From assembly GCF_034424525.1 (NCBI RefSeq), contig NZ_CP139979.1:4487501-4551500 (forward strand): 64,000 bases of DNA. Direction: 5' to 3'. Below are positions 17,803 to 26,089 of the stretch, one piece after another; position 1 is the first letter of the stretch, and the number at the start of each line of letters is the position of its first letter. The notes beneath the pieces are model-generated. The model was given only the letters and a program-made list of their open reading frames with translations. It did not search any database and was not told where the DNA came from. Source of the DNA: Sphingobium yanoikuyae. GTDB lineage: Bacteria > Pseudomonadota > Alphaproteobacteria > Sphingomonadales > Sphingomonadaceae. Position numbers and translations under genes: made by a program.

Positions 17803-18906
17803 ATGGTGCTGCGCGTCGGCATCGTCAGCGCCGCCTGGGGCGCCTTCGCGCATCTGCCTGCCTGGCGCGCCATTCCCGGCGTCGAGGTAACGGCGATATG
17901 CACCTCGCGCGAGGAAACGGCCCGCGCCGCGCAGCAGCGGCTCGGCCTGCCGCGCGCCTTCTGGAATGCGGAGGAGATGTGCGCGGATCCCGACATCGAT
18001 ATTGTCGACCTCGGCACCCGACCCAGCGTCCGCCTGCCGATGGTGCTGGCCGCGCTCGCCCATGGCAAACATGTCTATAATGCCAGCCCCCACGCCCCCG
18101 ACTGGGCCGGGGCCAAGGCGATCGATACGGCCTGGCAGGGCGGCGCCAGCATCGGCGTCGTCGACGCCTTCTCGCACTATCTGCCCGCCCTGCGCCAGAT
18201 GAAGGCGATGCTGGACGACGGCCATATCGGCGCGCCGCTCGGCGGCACCTGTCATTTCAACATCTCGCTGTTCAACCAGCCCAACAAGCTGTTCCCCTAT
18301 AACTGGTTCGCACAGGCCGGGCAGGGTGTGTCGGCGGTGCGCAACAATGGCAGCCATGCGCTCTATCTGCTGCTCCACCTCCTCGGTCCGATCGCCGAGC
18401 TGGTCGCCGACGACAGTCAGATACTCAAGCGCTGGACCTTCCCGGACGGCGACACCATCACGCCCGAAACCACCGATCTCGCCAATGTCATCCTGCGCTT
18501 CGAAAGCGGGCTGGTGCTGCAGATGCAGATCAGCTGGAGCATGGCGCTGCATGACGGTTTCCTGCTCGACCTGTTCGGCGACAAAGGGCGGATGGTCTCG
18601 ACCTCGCCCACTTTCCCGACCGCGCGCGACGGCACGCTGCGCGCGGGGCAACTGGGCGGCACGCTGGAGGATGTCGCGCTGCCTGACGCGTTCAAGACGA
18701 CGCCCGGCATCGCCCTCGACTGGCAGAGCGAGCCCCAGCCCAGCTATCCGATGGCGCTGTCGATGCAGGCCATGGTGGATGCGATCCATGAACGCGGCAC
18801 CGCAGCCCCTGACTTCGCCCGCGCGCTGGAGGTCGAACGCATCCAGGAAGCGATCCGCATCTCCAGTGCCGAACGCCGCTGGGTGCGCGTGGCGGATATT
18901 ATCTGA
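17803..18906 (+). CDS. Gfo/Idh/MocA-family oxidoreductase with altered catalytic motif
   Basis: A 367-residue protein with an N-terminal Rossmann domain (VGIVSAAWGAFAHLPAW, then AICTSREETARAAQQRLG) and a C-terminal alpha/beta domain. Where family members have E-K-P after GKHV, this one reads GKHVYNASPHAPDW, so the usual catalytic lysine is absent. It may therefore have another chemistry or be a non-classical member. Similar variants occur in catabolic clusters of sphingomonads and actinobacteria. The ATG lies one base after the lipoyl gene's stop, which suggests coupled expression. Confidence 0.8.
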   Translation: MVLRVGIVSAAWGAFAHLPAWRAIPGVEVTAICTSREETARAAQQRLGLPRAFWNAEEMCADPDIDIVDLGTRPSVRLPMVLAALAHGKHVYNASPHAPDWAGAKAIDTAWQGGASIGVVDAFSHYLPALRQMKAMLDDGHIGAPLGGTCHFNISLFNQPNKLFPYNWFAQAGQGVSAVRNNGSHALYLLLHLLGPIAELVADDSQILKRWTFPDGDTITPETTDLANVILRFESGLVLQMQISWSMALHDGFLLDLFGDKGRMVSTSPTFPTARDGTLRAGQLGGTLEDVALPDAFKTTPGIALDWQSEPQPSYPMALSMQAMVDAIHERGTAAPDFARALEVERIQEAIRISSAERRWVRVADII

Positions 18907-18921
18907 CGCGCCACCACCGTT

Positions 18922-19007
18922 CGTCATGCCAGCGAAGGCTGGCATCTCTCTTCTTTTGGCGATGGGCTTGAAAGAAAAGAGAGATCCCAGCCTTCGCTGG
19001 GATGACG
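18922..19007. repeat. REP-like inverted pair (GTCATNCCAGCGAAGGCTGG type)
   Basis: CGTCATGCCAGCGAAGGCTGGCATCTC and its inverted partner GAGATCCCAGCCTTCGCTGGGATGACG flank about 30 bases that contain pyrimidine and purine tracts. Each half is itself palindromic around AGCGAAGGCT. This is the dispersed palindrome type common in sphingomonad intergenic regions. It lies between converging genes and could also end transcription on both strands. Confidence 0.8.
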
Positions 19008-19048
19008 GTATGAAGAAGGCTGTCGCCTACGCATCTATCAGTGGCCTT

Positions 19049-19849
19049 CTATCGCCCTGTAAACTTCGCTGTCCGCTTCTCCTTGAGCGCGGCGATGCCC
19101 TCGCGATGATCGGCGGTGCGGACGCTGAGCGATTCATAGGCGATGCCGGTTTCCATCACCGCGCCGGCGATCCGCTTCAATTCCATGTTGGTCAATATCT
19201 TGGTCCAGCGGATCGCATTGGGCGCGCCGGCCAGCAGCTTGGCGCAGAAGGCATCGACCGCCCCGTCCAGCTGATCGGCCGGCAGGCAATGGTTGATGAG
19301 GCCAATCTCCACTGCCCTGGCCGCACTCAGCAGTTCGCCGGTCAGCAGATATTCCTTCGCCTTGGCAAGGCCGATCCGCTGTGCCCAGATGACCGCGCCG
19401 CCATCGCCCGCGACCAGGCCGATGCCGACATGCGGATCGCCGATCTTCGCGCCCTCGGCGGCAAAGATGATGTCGCACAGCAAGGCGATCGACGCGCCCA
19501 GCCCGACCGCATGGCCGTTCATCCGGCACACCACCGGCTTTTCGATATCGAGCAGGGCGGACACGATCCGCTTCGCCTGCCGCGCCTCATGATCGAACAG
19601 ATGCGGATTGGCGGCATTATGCTCCATATGGGCGATGTCGCCACCGGCGGAAAAGGCGCGGCCCGCGCCGGTCAGCAGCACGACGTCCGACCCATTGTCG
19701 CGGCCGGCAAAGGCGAGTGCCTCGGGCAATTCGTCATGCAGGTCGAGATTGACCGCGTTCAACGCTTCCGGCCGGTTGAGCGTCATCACCAACAGCCGCC
19801 CCCGCCGCTCCAGCAGGATGGTGCGATAATCGGGCAGGTCATGGCTCAT
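19049..19849 (-). CDS. Enoyl-CoA hydratase/isomerase family protein lacking both catalytic glutamates
   Basis: A 266-residue crotonase-fold protein. The oxyanion-hole segments are present (GAGRAFSAGGDI at 61-72 and NGHAVGLGAS at 111-120). The two glutamates used for water addition by classical hydratases (GGGCE and GxPE) correspond to S120 (GLGAS) and H140 (GDPH), with the normal 20-residue spacing. The following GLVAGDGG stretch marks a crotonase subgroup. It probably performs isomerisation, hydrolysis, C-C cleavage or another CoA-thioester reaction rather than plain hydration. It is a single minus-strand gene facing the Gfo/Idh gene, divergent from the flavoprotein at 19984. Confidence 0.87.
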   Translation of the reverse strand: MSHDLPDYRTILLERRGRLLVMTLNRPEALNAVNLDLHDELPEALAFAGRDNGSDVVLLTGAGRAFSAGGDIAHMEHNAANPHLFDHEARQAKRIVSALLDIEKPVVCRMNGHAVGLGASIALLCDIIFAAEGAKIGDPHVGIGLVAGDGGAVIWAQRIGLAKAKEYLLTGELLSAARAVEIGLINHCLPADQLDGAVDAFCAKLLAGAPNAIRWTKILTNMELKRIAGAVMETGIAYESLSVRTADHREGIAALKEKRTAKFTGR

Positions 19850-19983
19850 GCGTCTCTCCTTGCGGCCTGCTCTAGCATGGCGCCGCGTGGCGCGAACGTC
19901 GCCGTGGCGATGAGCGTGGCTGCGCCCTCCCCATCATCGCCCCGGCACGATAGCCCGGACGCACAGAAAAGGGAGAGCGGCGC

Positions 19984-21675
19984 ATGGACGGGTTCGACGA
20001 GATATTCGACTGGGTGGTCGTGGGCAGCGGCGCCGGTTCGATGAGTTCGGCCCTGGTCATGCGCCAGGCCGGCAAGTCGGTCGCCATCCTGGAAAAAACC
20101 GACAAGATCGGCGGTACCACCGCCAAGTCGGGCGGCGTCATGTGGATTCCCGCCAATCGCTTCATGCTGGCCGATGGCGAGGCGGACAGTGCCGAGGCGG
20201 CGATGACCTATCTCGACGCGCTGCAGGCGCTCGACGGCCATCCGGCCCCCGGCACCTCGCGCGAGAAGCGCCTCGCCTATGTGACTCAGGCGCCGCGCGC
20301 GGTCGATTTCCTGGTGGATCAGGGGGTGGCGCTGCAACGCGGTTCGACCTTCTGGCCGGATTATTATGATGAGCAGCCCGGCGGCTGCAAGACGTCGCGC
20401 ACCGTGGTGGCCAGGCCCTTCAACCGCAAGGAACTGGGCGACTGGGCCGACCGGCTGCGTCAGGGCTTTGCCGAATTCAACGTCACGCTGGTCGAGGGGA
20501 TGGAGGCGCAGGGCCATCGCCGCACCAACAAGGCGTCGGGCAAGCTGATGGCCAAGATCGCGCTGCGCACCATTCGCGACAAGCTGCTGGGCCGCAAATA
20601 TACCACCGCCGGGGCCGCGCTGCAGGGGCGGATGCTGAAAGCCGTGCTGGCCGCCGGCGCCGATGTCCGCACCGACACGCCGGTAAGCGAGATCGTCGTG
20701 CAGGAAGGGATCGCCACCGGCGTGGTCACGGTGAAGGACGGCAAGCCCTGGCGGATCGGCGCGCGGCTGGGCGTGCTGGTCAATGCCGGCGGCTTTGCCC
20801 GCAACCAGGCGATGCGCGACCGCTACATGCCCGGCACCCGCGCCGAATGGTCGCAGACGCCCGAGGGCGATACCGGCGAGATGCAGCAGGAACTGGAGCG
20901 GATCGGCGGCCGGCTGGCACAGATGGACCAGATGGTCGGCTATCAGCTCACCCCCGCGCCCGGCTGGGACAAGGGCTATGTCGCGCCCGGCGCCCAGTCG
21001 ATGACCGGCAAGCCGCACGCCATATTGGTCGATCAGGGCGGCACCCGCTTCATGAATGAAGGGGGCAGCTACGAGCTCTATTGCGAGACGATGGTCCGGC
21101 GGAACGCGGTGGTGCCGGCGGTGCCCAGCTGGGCGATCCTGGACCGTCAATATGTCGAACTCTATGCCGTTGCCGGCCGCTTCATCGACAAGGCGATTCC
21201 CGAAGGCTGGGTGGAAAGCGGCTATTTGCACAGCGCCGACACGATCGAGGGGCTGGCATCCAGCATCGGTGCCGATCCCGCCACCCTGGCCGCGACGGTG
21301 GCGCGCTGGAACGGCTTCGTCGCCGCCGGCAAGGATGGGGACTTTGATCGCGGCGCGCGCGCCTATGACAATTGCGGCTTCGTGGGCGATCCCTTTTCCG
21401 CGGAACGCTCCATGGGATCGATCGAGAAGGGGCCTTTCTACGCCGTGCCGGTCGTGCCGGGCGATGTCAGCACCTATGGCGGCATCGTCACCGATGAACG
21501 CGGGCGGGTGGTCGATGGCGCGGGCGCGCCGATCCCCGGCCTCTATGCCACCGGCGTCACCACCGCATCGGTGATGGGCAATGTCTATGTCGCGGCGGGC
21601 GCCAGCATCGGGCCGTCGATGGTGTTCGGCTATATCGCGGCACGCCATGCGGCCGGGCTGGAAAATCAGCCCTAG
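19984..21675 (+). CDS. FAD-dependent 3-ketosteroid-dehydrogenase-like oxidoreductase
   Basis: A 563-residue flavoprotein of the KstD/fumarate-reductase flavoprotein superfamily. The FAD site is VVVGSGAGSMSSALVM (12-27), followed by EKTDKIGGTTAKSGGVMWIP, the signature that continues in 3-ketosteroid delta-1-dehydrogenases. The C terminus GLYATGVTTASVMGNVYVAAGASIGPSM is the second FAD-binding stretch. Members introduce a double bond next to a ring ketone, so an alicyclic ketone or steroid-like intermediate is suggested; the exact substrate is open. No signal peptide is seen. Upstream ATG 19984 follows GGGAGAGCGGC. Confidence 0.87.
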   Translation: MDGFDEIFDWVVVGSGAGSMSSALVMRQAGKSVAILEKTDKIGGTTAKSGGVMWIPANRFMLADGEADSAEAAMTYLDALQALDGHPAPGTSREKRLAYVTQAPRAVDFLVDQGVALQRGSTFWPDYYDEQPGGCKTSRTVVARPFNRKELGDWADRLRQGFAEFNVTLVEGMEAQGHRRTNKASGKLMAKIALRTIRDKLLGRKYTTAGAALQGRMLKAVLAAGADVRTDTPVSEIVVQEGIATGVVTVKDGKPWRIGARLGVLVNAGGFARNQAMRDRYMPGTRAEWSQTPEGDTGEMQQELERIGGRLAQMDQMVGYQLTPAPGWDKGYVAPGAQSMTGKPHAILVDQGGTRFMNEGGSYELYCETMVRRNAVVPAVPSWAILDRQYVELYAVAGRFIDKAIPEGWVESGYLHSADTIEGLASSIGADPATLAATVARWNGFVAAGKDGDFDRGARAYDNCGFVGDPFSAERSMGSIEKGPFYAVPVVPGDVSTYGGIVTDERGRVVDGAGAPIPGLYATGVTTASVMGNVYVAAGASIGPSMVFGYIAARHAAGLENQP

Positions 21676-21875
21676 CGCGGATTCGATATTTCGTCAGTCG
21701 ACGGTTCAGGTTGGGAACGAGCACGCTTTGCCGATCGCCGCACCCACAGCCCCAGAAGCACGATTGGGAGGGGCGATACCGGGATGGATGCCCAGATCGG
21801 GAGAATGGCCGAGGCGAACTTTATCCAAAGGAAGAGCCCGAGGCTAAAAGCGATGCTCCAAACGGCGTTCCACAT
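21672..21875 (-). CDS. Small hypothetical membrane protein
   Basis: A 67-residue frame with two hydrophobic stretches (about 1-24 and 27-44), ended by a basic tail VRRSAKRARS. Composition fits a real small inner-membrane protein. The stop overlaps that of the converging flavoprotein by four bases. The ribosome-binding site (GAAGG) is very close to the ATG, so confidence is limited. No function can be given. Confidence 0.45.
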   Translation of the reverse strand: MWNAVWSIAFSLGLFLWIKFASAILPIWASIPVSPLPIVLLGLWVRRSAKRARSQPEPSTDEISNPR

Positions 21876-22050
21876 GCCTTCAGTCTATATCTGCTGCAAT
21901 CCACTATCAAGAAACTGCCGGCACATAGTGGAATAGCCCCGGAAAACCATTGCCCCCGACGCGGGGGGAGTGCGCCGGGGGCCTGGTAAGATGTCTCGGC
22001 CTGAGGGGGCTGGCCGGGACCATTCACAGATAGGAAGCCGCTGGCCGCTT

Positions 22051-22350
22051 TCAACCCGCGTCGGGCGGAGAATTTTCATCCTGCGCATCGAACCGGGCCG
22101 GACGCGAGAGCAGGAAGGGCAGGCTGGGCGAGGCGATCTTGGTCTGGCCGCCATCGGCGTGGATCAGCGTCACGCGACCGACCCCTGGCGAGGCCACGAC
22201 CGCGACCACCGTATCGACCCATTGGTGCAGCACTGCGCGCGAATGGGCGAGTTCGTCGCCACCGGTGCGGGCATCGCCCTCCGCCTCCAACTCGGCCTCC
22301 AGTTGCAGCACGCGCTCGGCCGCCTCGCGCGCCTTTTCATTCTTGTCCAT
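22051..22350 (-). CDS. Hypothetical protein with N-terminal coiled coil
   Basis: A 99-residue frame. Residues 1-40 are charged and heptad-like (KAREAAERVLQLEAELEAEG), and the rest contains TVVAVVASPGVGRVTLIHADG and a proline-rich end. It lies 16 bases downstream of the dehydrogenase gene at 22367 on the same strand and is probably cotranscribed. Not recognised. The 175 bases between it and 21876 hold a GC-rich hairpin (GCCCCCG with CGGGGGC near 21952-21981) and nothing else seen. Confidence 0.55.
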   Translation of the reverse strand: MDKNEKAREAAERVLQLEAELEAEGDARTGGDELAHSRAVLHQWVDTVVAVVASPGVGRVTLIHADGGQTKIASPSLPFLLSRPARFDAQDENSPPDAG

Positions 22351-22366
22351 GCGTCCGTTCCAGAAT

Positions 22367-23374
22367 TTAGAGTAGGTTTATCCCGATCTTGCCGAAAAAT
22401 TGGCCGCTTTCCAGATGGCGGCAGGCATCGGCCAGACGGGTGAGATCATAGACCGCATCGACCACCGGCCTGATGCGATGTTGCGCGCAAAAGGCCTGCA
22501 TCGCCGCATGCTCGGCGCGGTTGCCGACCGAGATGCGGGCGACCGGATTGCCGCCAACATCGGCCAGGTGCCAGCTGAACTCGGACCCCAGCATGCCGAT
22601 CGCGGCGATCACCCCGCCGGGGTTGAGCAGCGATGCGGCGGTTTCCACCTGGCTGGCGCCGACCACATCGACGACGATGTCGACACCGCGCCCGCCCAGC
22701 GCCTGGCGGATCGCCGCTGGCCAGTCGGGATCGGTGCGATAATTGACGCTGATGTCGGCGCCCAGCGCGCGGGCGCGCGCCAGCTTCGCGTCGGAGGAGG
22801 AGGTGATGGCGACATGGGCCCCGGCCGCCTTGGCGAATTGCAGCGCCGCGATCGAGACGCCGCCCGTGCCCTGGCATAATATCCATTCGCCCCGCTGGAT
22901 CGGGCGGGGCAGGAACAGCGCGTTCCAGGCAGTGAGGCCGGCGCAGGTCAAAGTCGCCGCCTCCAGATCGCCGAGCGCATCCGGCACGATGCACAGGCTC
23001 TCCGCCGGAAAGACCGCATATTGGCGGGCGACCCCGTCGGCGCTGCCGCCCAGCATCGCCATGCTCGGCTGTCGTCCCTCCAGCCAGCCCAGCGCGAAGA
23101 TCGGGTTGACCCGGTCGCCCGGCTTCACGCGCGATACGCCCTCGCCGACCGCGACCACCTCGCCGGTGGCGCAGGACAGCGGGACATAATCGGGTTCCTT
23201 GGCGAGCCCCGCCATCATGCCGCGGGCGATGATCAGGTCGCGGAAATTGAGCGTCGCCGCCTTGAGCCGCACCAGTGCCTCGCCCGGCCCCGCAACCGGG
23301 ATCGGCACGCTGTGGATCGCGATCCCCTCAATCCCTTCGCCGCCCCTGGCGATGGCGGTCAGCATGTTCGTCAT
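22367..23374 (-). CDS. Zinc-independent quinone oxidoreductase / medium-chain alcohol dehydrogenase family protein
   Basis: A 335-residue MDR-superfamily enzyme. The N-terminal GroES-like domain has LNFRDLIIARG, and the C-terminal Rossmann domain has QGTGGVSIAALQFAKAAGAHV as nucleotide-binding loop. The cysteines and histidine that bind zinc in classical alcohol dehydrogenases are not evident, which places it with quinone oxidoreductase or enoyl reductase-like members using NADPH. ATG 23374 follows CAGGGAGAGC; an upstream ATG at 23422 lacks such a site. It is divergent from the E1 alpha gene and may share its promoter region. Confidence 0.86.
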   Translation of the reverse strand: MTNMLTAIARGGEGIEGIAIHSVPIPVAGPGEALVRLKAATLNFRDLIIARGMMAGLAKEPDYVPLSCATGEVVAVGEGVSRVKPGDRVNPIFALGWLEGRQPSMAMLGGSADGVARQYAVFPAESLCIVPDALGDLEAATLTCAGLTAWNALFLPRPIQRGEWILCQGTGGVSIAALQFAKAAGAHVAITSSSDAKLARARALGADISVNYRTDPDWPAAIRQALGGRGVDIVVDVVGASQVETAASLLNPGGVIAAIGMLGSEFSWHLADVGGNPVARISVGNRAEHAAMQAFCAQHRIRPVVDAVYDLTRLADACRHLESGQFFGKIGINLL

Positions 23375-23578
23375 CGCGCGCTCTCCCTGCTGCCAGCTTG
23401 GGCCGATCGGACCGCATTGCAAGCATCGCCGGCCGCATATCGGTGGAGCGAAATCGCGCGGAAAAGCGACGCATTTTCACGCCTTTTGGGGCGCGAAGCC
23501 ACATATCGCCGGGGCGAGTTGACCCCCGATGCCCGACGGCCAATGCAGGGGGCACATTCCATAGCCATCGAGGAACCC

Positions 23579-24574
23579 ATGGCAGAGTTGAGCAACGCCC
23601 CGGCGCCGAGCCAGGAAGCGCTGGTGGACATCTACCGCCGCATGATCCGGATCGAGCGCAACGACGACGCGATCCGCAAGACCATCCGCCTGGGGCGGCT
23701 GGTCATGCCCTATTATTCGGCGCGCGGGCAGGAAGTGATCCCCGCGACGATCTCGTCGCTGCTGACCGACGACGACAAGATCTGCACCATCTATCGCGGC
23801 ATCCACGACATGGTGGCCAAGGACATGCCGCTGCGCCCGCTCTGGGCGGAGATTGCCGGGCGCGTCGACGGCACCTGCAAGGGCAAGGGCGGGCCGATGC
23901 ACCTCACCCATCCCGAAACCGGGGTGATGGTGACGACCGGCATCGTCGGCTCCTCCATGCCGATCGCCAATGGCCTTGCCTGGGCGGCGAAGCTGGATGG
24001 ATCGAAGCGGGTGACGATCGCCTATTTCGGCGATGGCGCATCGAACATCGGCGCCTTCCACGAAGCGCTGAACCTGGCGTCGGTGTGGAAGCTGCCGGTG
24101 ATCTTCGTGTGCCAGAATAACGGCTTTGCCGAACATACGCGCTACGAAAATGGCACCTCGGTCGACTTCATCGCCAAGCGGGCGATCGGCTACGGCATGC
24201 CCGGCCATACGGTCGACGGCAATGATCCGCTCGCCATGTATGCCGCCGCGCATGAAGCGATCATCCGCGCCCGCGAGGGCGAGGGGCCGACCCTGCTGGA
24301 GTGCAAGACCTTCCGTTTCCTCGGCCATGTGCTGGGCGACGACGACAAGTACATGACCAAGGAAGAAAAGGCCGCGGCGATCGCCAAGGATCCGCTGCCC
24401 GCCTTCAAGGCATGGCTGGTGGCACAGGGTCACGCGACCGAGGATCAGCTGGCCGAGATGCAGGCGAAGATCGAGGCCGAGGTCGAGGATGCCCAGGAAT
24501 TCGGGCTGGCCAGCCCGCTGCCGTCGGTCGACGAACTGCGCCGTGATGTGTTTGCCCAGGAGATGCCCGCATGA
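23579..24574 (+). CDS. TPP-dependent dehydrogenase E1 component, alpha subunit
   Basis: A 331-residue alpha subunit of a pyruvate/acetoin-dehydrogenase-type E1. It binds thiamine diphosphate through GDG (151-153) to NN (180-181), with ASNIGAFHEALNLAS between them. Length and motif are normal. The enzyme decarboxylates a 2-oxo acid (or cleaves acetoin) and acylates a lipoyl domain. The start at 23579 follows GAGGAACCC; the frame is open far upstream, through the promoter region of the divergent gene. It overlaps the beta subunit by ATGA. No E2 or E3 gene follows, unlike in housekeeping or aco operons. Confidence 0.9.
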   Translation: MAELSNAPAPSQEALVDIYRRMIRIERNDDAIRKTIRLGRLVMPYYSARGQEVIPATISSLLTDDDKICTIYRGIHDMVAKDMPLRPLWAEIAGRVDGTCKGKGGPMHLTHPETGVMVTTGIVGSSMPIANGLAWAAKLDGSKRVTIAYFGDGASNIGAFHEALNLASVWKLPVIFVCQNNGFAEHTRYENGTSVDFIAKRAIGYGMPGHTVDGNDPLAMYAAAHEAIIRAREGEGPTLLECKTFRFLGHVLGDDDKYMTKEEKAAAIAKDPLPAFKAWLVAQGHATEDQLAEMQAKIEAEVEDAQEFGLASPLPSVDELRRDVFAQEMPA

Positions 24575-25557
24575 CGGCCAAGAAGATGAACTCGCTCCAG
24601 GCCGTCAATTCGGCCCTCGCCCAGGCGATGGCGGAGGATGACAAGGTGCTGGTGCTGGGCGAGGATGTCGCCGACCGTGAAGGCGGCGGCGTCACCGGCG
24701 CGACAGCCGGCCTCTCGACCCGCTTCGGCGACGATCGCGTCAAATCGACGCCGATCTCCGAACAGGCGATCATCGGCGCGGCGATCGGCGCGGCGCTGGC
24801 CGGCTACAAGCCGGTGGCGGAGATCATGCTGATGAACTTCACCACCGTCGCCATGGACATGATCTTCAACCATGCCGCCAAGCTGCGCTTCATGTCCGGT
24901 GGGCAGAGCACGGTGCCGATCACCATCCGCACCCTGACCGGCGCGGGCTGGCAGACGGCGGGCCAGCATGCCGACCATCTGGAAGGCTGGTTCGCCCACA
25001 CCGCCGGCATCAAGGTGGTCGCGCCCTCGACCCCGGCCGATTACAAGGGGCTGCTGCTCTCCTGCATCCAGGATCCCGATCCCTGCATCTTCATCGAATC
25101 CGCCGGCAGCCTGTTCATTCCGGGCGAGGTGGACGAGGTCGCGAAGCCGATCCCGCTGGGCAAGGCGCGGATCGTGCAGGAAGGCACCGACATCACCATC
25201 ATCTCCTGGTCGTCGCAGGTGCTGCGCTGCCAGGCCGCGCTACCGGCCTTGGCGGAGGCAGGCATCTCGGCCGAACTGGTCGATTTGCGCACCGTATCGC
25301 CCTGGGATCGCGAAGCGGTGCTGGCCTCGGTCGCCAAGACCGGCCGCGCGCTGGTGGTGCATGAAGCCGTGCGCGATTTCGGTCCGGGCGGCGAAATCGC
25401 CTCGACCATTGCGGAGGAACTGTTCGGCCAGCTCAAGGCCCCGGTCCGGCGTCTGGGCGCCCCCAAGTCGCCGGTGCCCTTCGCCAAGGTGCTGGAGGAT
25501 GCCTATATCGTCTCGCCCGAGCGCGTGGCCGAAACCGTCAAGGCGCTGATGGCCTGA
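24571..25557 (+). CDS. TPP-dependent dehydrogenase E1 component, beta subunit
   Basis: The 328-residue partner of the preceding alpha subunit, forming the heterotetrameric E1. It has the family start MNSLQAVNSALAQAMAEDDKV and VLGEDVADREGGGVTGAT, the TPP-contact region FNHAAKLRFMSGGQ near residue 100, and the C-terminal transketolase domain with VDLRTVSPWDREAVLAS. The stretch GGGVTGAT resembles acetoin dehydrogenase and some branched or aromatic 2-oxo-acid E1 beta chains more than the main pyruvate dehydrogenase. A good terminator follows. The natural substrate is unknown. Confidence 0.9.
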   Translation: MTAKKMNSLQAVNSALAQAMAEDDKVLVLGEDVADREGGGVTGATAGLSTRFGDDRVKSTPISEQAIIGAAIGAALAGYKPVAEIMLMNFTTVAMDMIFNHAAKLRFMSGGQSTVPITIRTLTGAGWQTAGQHADHLEGWFAHTAGIKVVAPSTPADYKGLLLSCIQDPDPCIFIESAGSLFIPGEVDEVAKPIPLGKARIVQEGTDITIISWSSQVLRCQAALPALAEAGISAELVDLRTVSPWDREAVLASVAKTGRALVVHEAVRDFGPGGEIASTIAEELFGQLKAPVRRLGAPKSPVPFAKVLEDAYIVSPERVAETVKALMA

Positions 25558-25568
25558 AGATCGGAAGG

Positions 25569-25599
25569 CGGTCGGGGCAGCAATTGCTCCGGCCGTTTT
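25569..25599 (+). terminator. Intrinsic terminator after the E1 operon
   Basis: Nine pairs (25569-25577 with 25587-25595, two G-U) form a stem with a 9-nt loop, followed at once by TTTTCTT. It lies between the E1 beta gene and the converging Lrp-type gene. Stem plus U-run fit a rho-independent terminator for the plus strand. Confidence 0.75.
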
Positions 25600-25603
25600 C
25601 TTC

Positions 25604-26089
25604 CTACCGTCCCGCTTCCCCCACCGGCAACACGGTGGTGAATTTCGTCACCGACAGGGCGAAGTGGGAGGAGGCGCCGCCGACCGAGGGGTGTTTGAGC
25701 AGGTTGCGCATCAGGAAATGCTCATAATCGGCGACGTCGGAGGCCACGACCCGCATCAGATAATCCCATTCGCCCGACATGAGGTAGCATTCCATGATCT
25801 GCGGATGCGCCTCGACAAAGGCGTGGAAGGCGTCGACGCTTTCGCTGGTGTGGCTCTTCATCCGCACGCTGCACAAGATGTTGACGGCGTGGCCCAGCTT
25901 CTCCGCATCGGCGAGGCGCACCGCGCCCTTGAGCACGCCCATCTCCTCCAGCGCCCTGATCCGTCGCCAGCAGGAGGGAGCGGTGCTGCCGACCCGTTCG
26001 GCCAGGTCCGCATTGCTGAGCGAGGCGTCACGCTGAAGCTCTGCGACGATGCGGCGGTCGAGCGCATCGAGATTGACGGATTTGTTCAT
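25604..26089 (-). CDS. Lrp/AsnC family transcriptional regulator
   Basis: A 161-residue regulator. The N-terminal helix-turn-helix (LDALDRRIVAELQRDASLSNADLAERVG, then TAPSCWRRIRALEE) is followed by the AsnC ligand-binding domain (RMKSHTSESVDAFHAFVEAHPQIMECYLMSGEWDYLMRV). Members sense amino acids. It is divergent from the phenylalanine/tyrosine catabolic operon with 94 bases between, so activation of that operon by an aromatic amino acid, as known for PhhR-free alphaproteobacterial systems, is the natural inference. It probably also controls itself. Confidence 0.9.
   Translation of the reverse strand: MNKSVNLDALDRRIVAELQRDASLSNADLAERVGSTAPSCWRRIRALEEMGVLKGAVRLADAEKLGHAVNILCSVRMKSHTSESVDAFHAFVEAHPQIMECYLMSGEWDYLMRVVASDVADYEHFLMRNLLKHPSVGGASSHFALSVTKFTTVLPVGEAGR

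Noticed and set aside
19846..21648. A 600-codon minus-strand open frame opposite the KstD-like gene
   Set aside because: Composition is that of an antisense shadow; the plus-strand flavoprotein has all FAD motifs.
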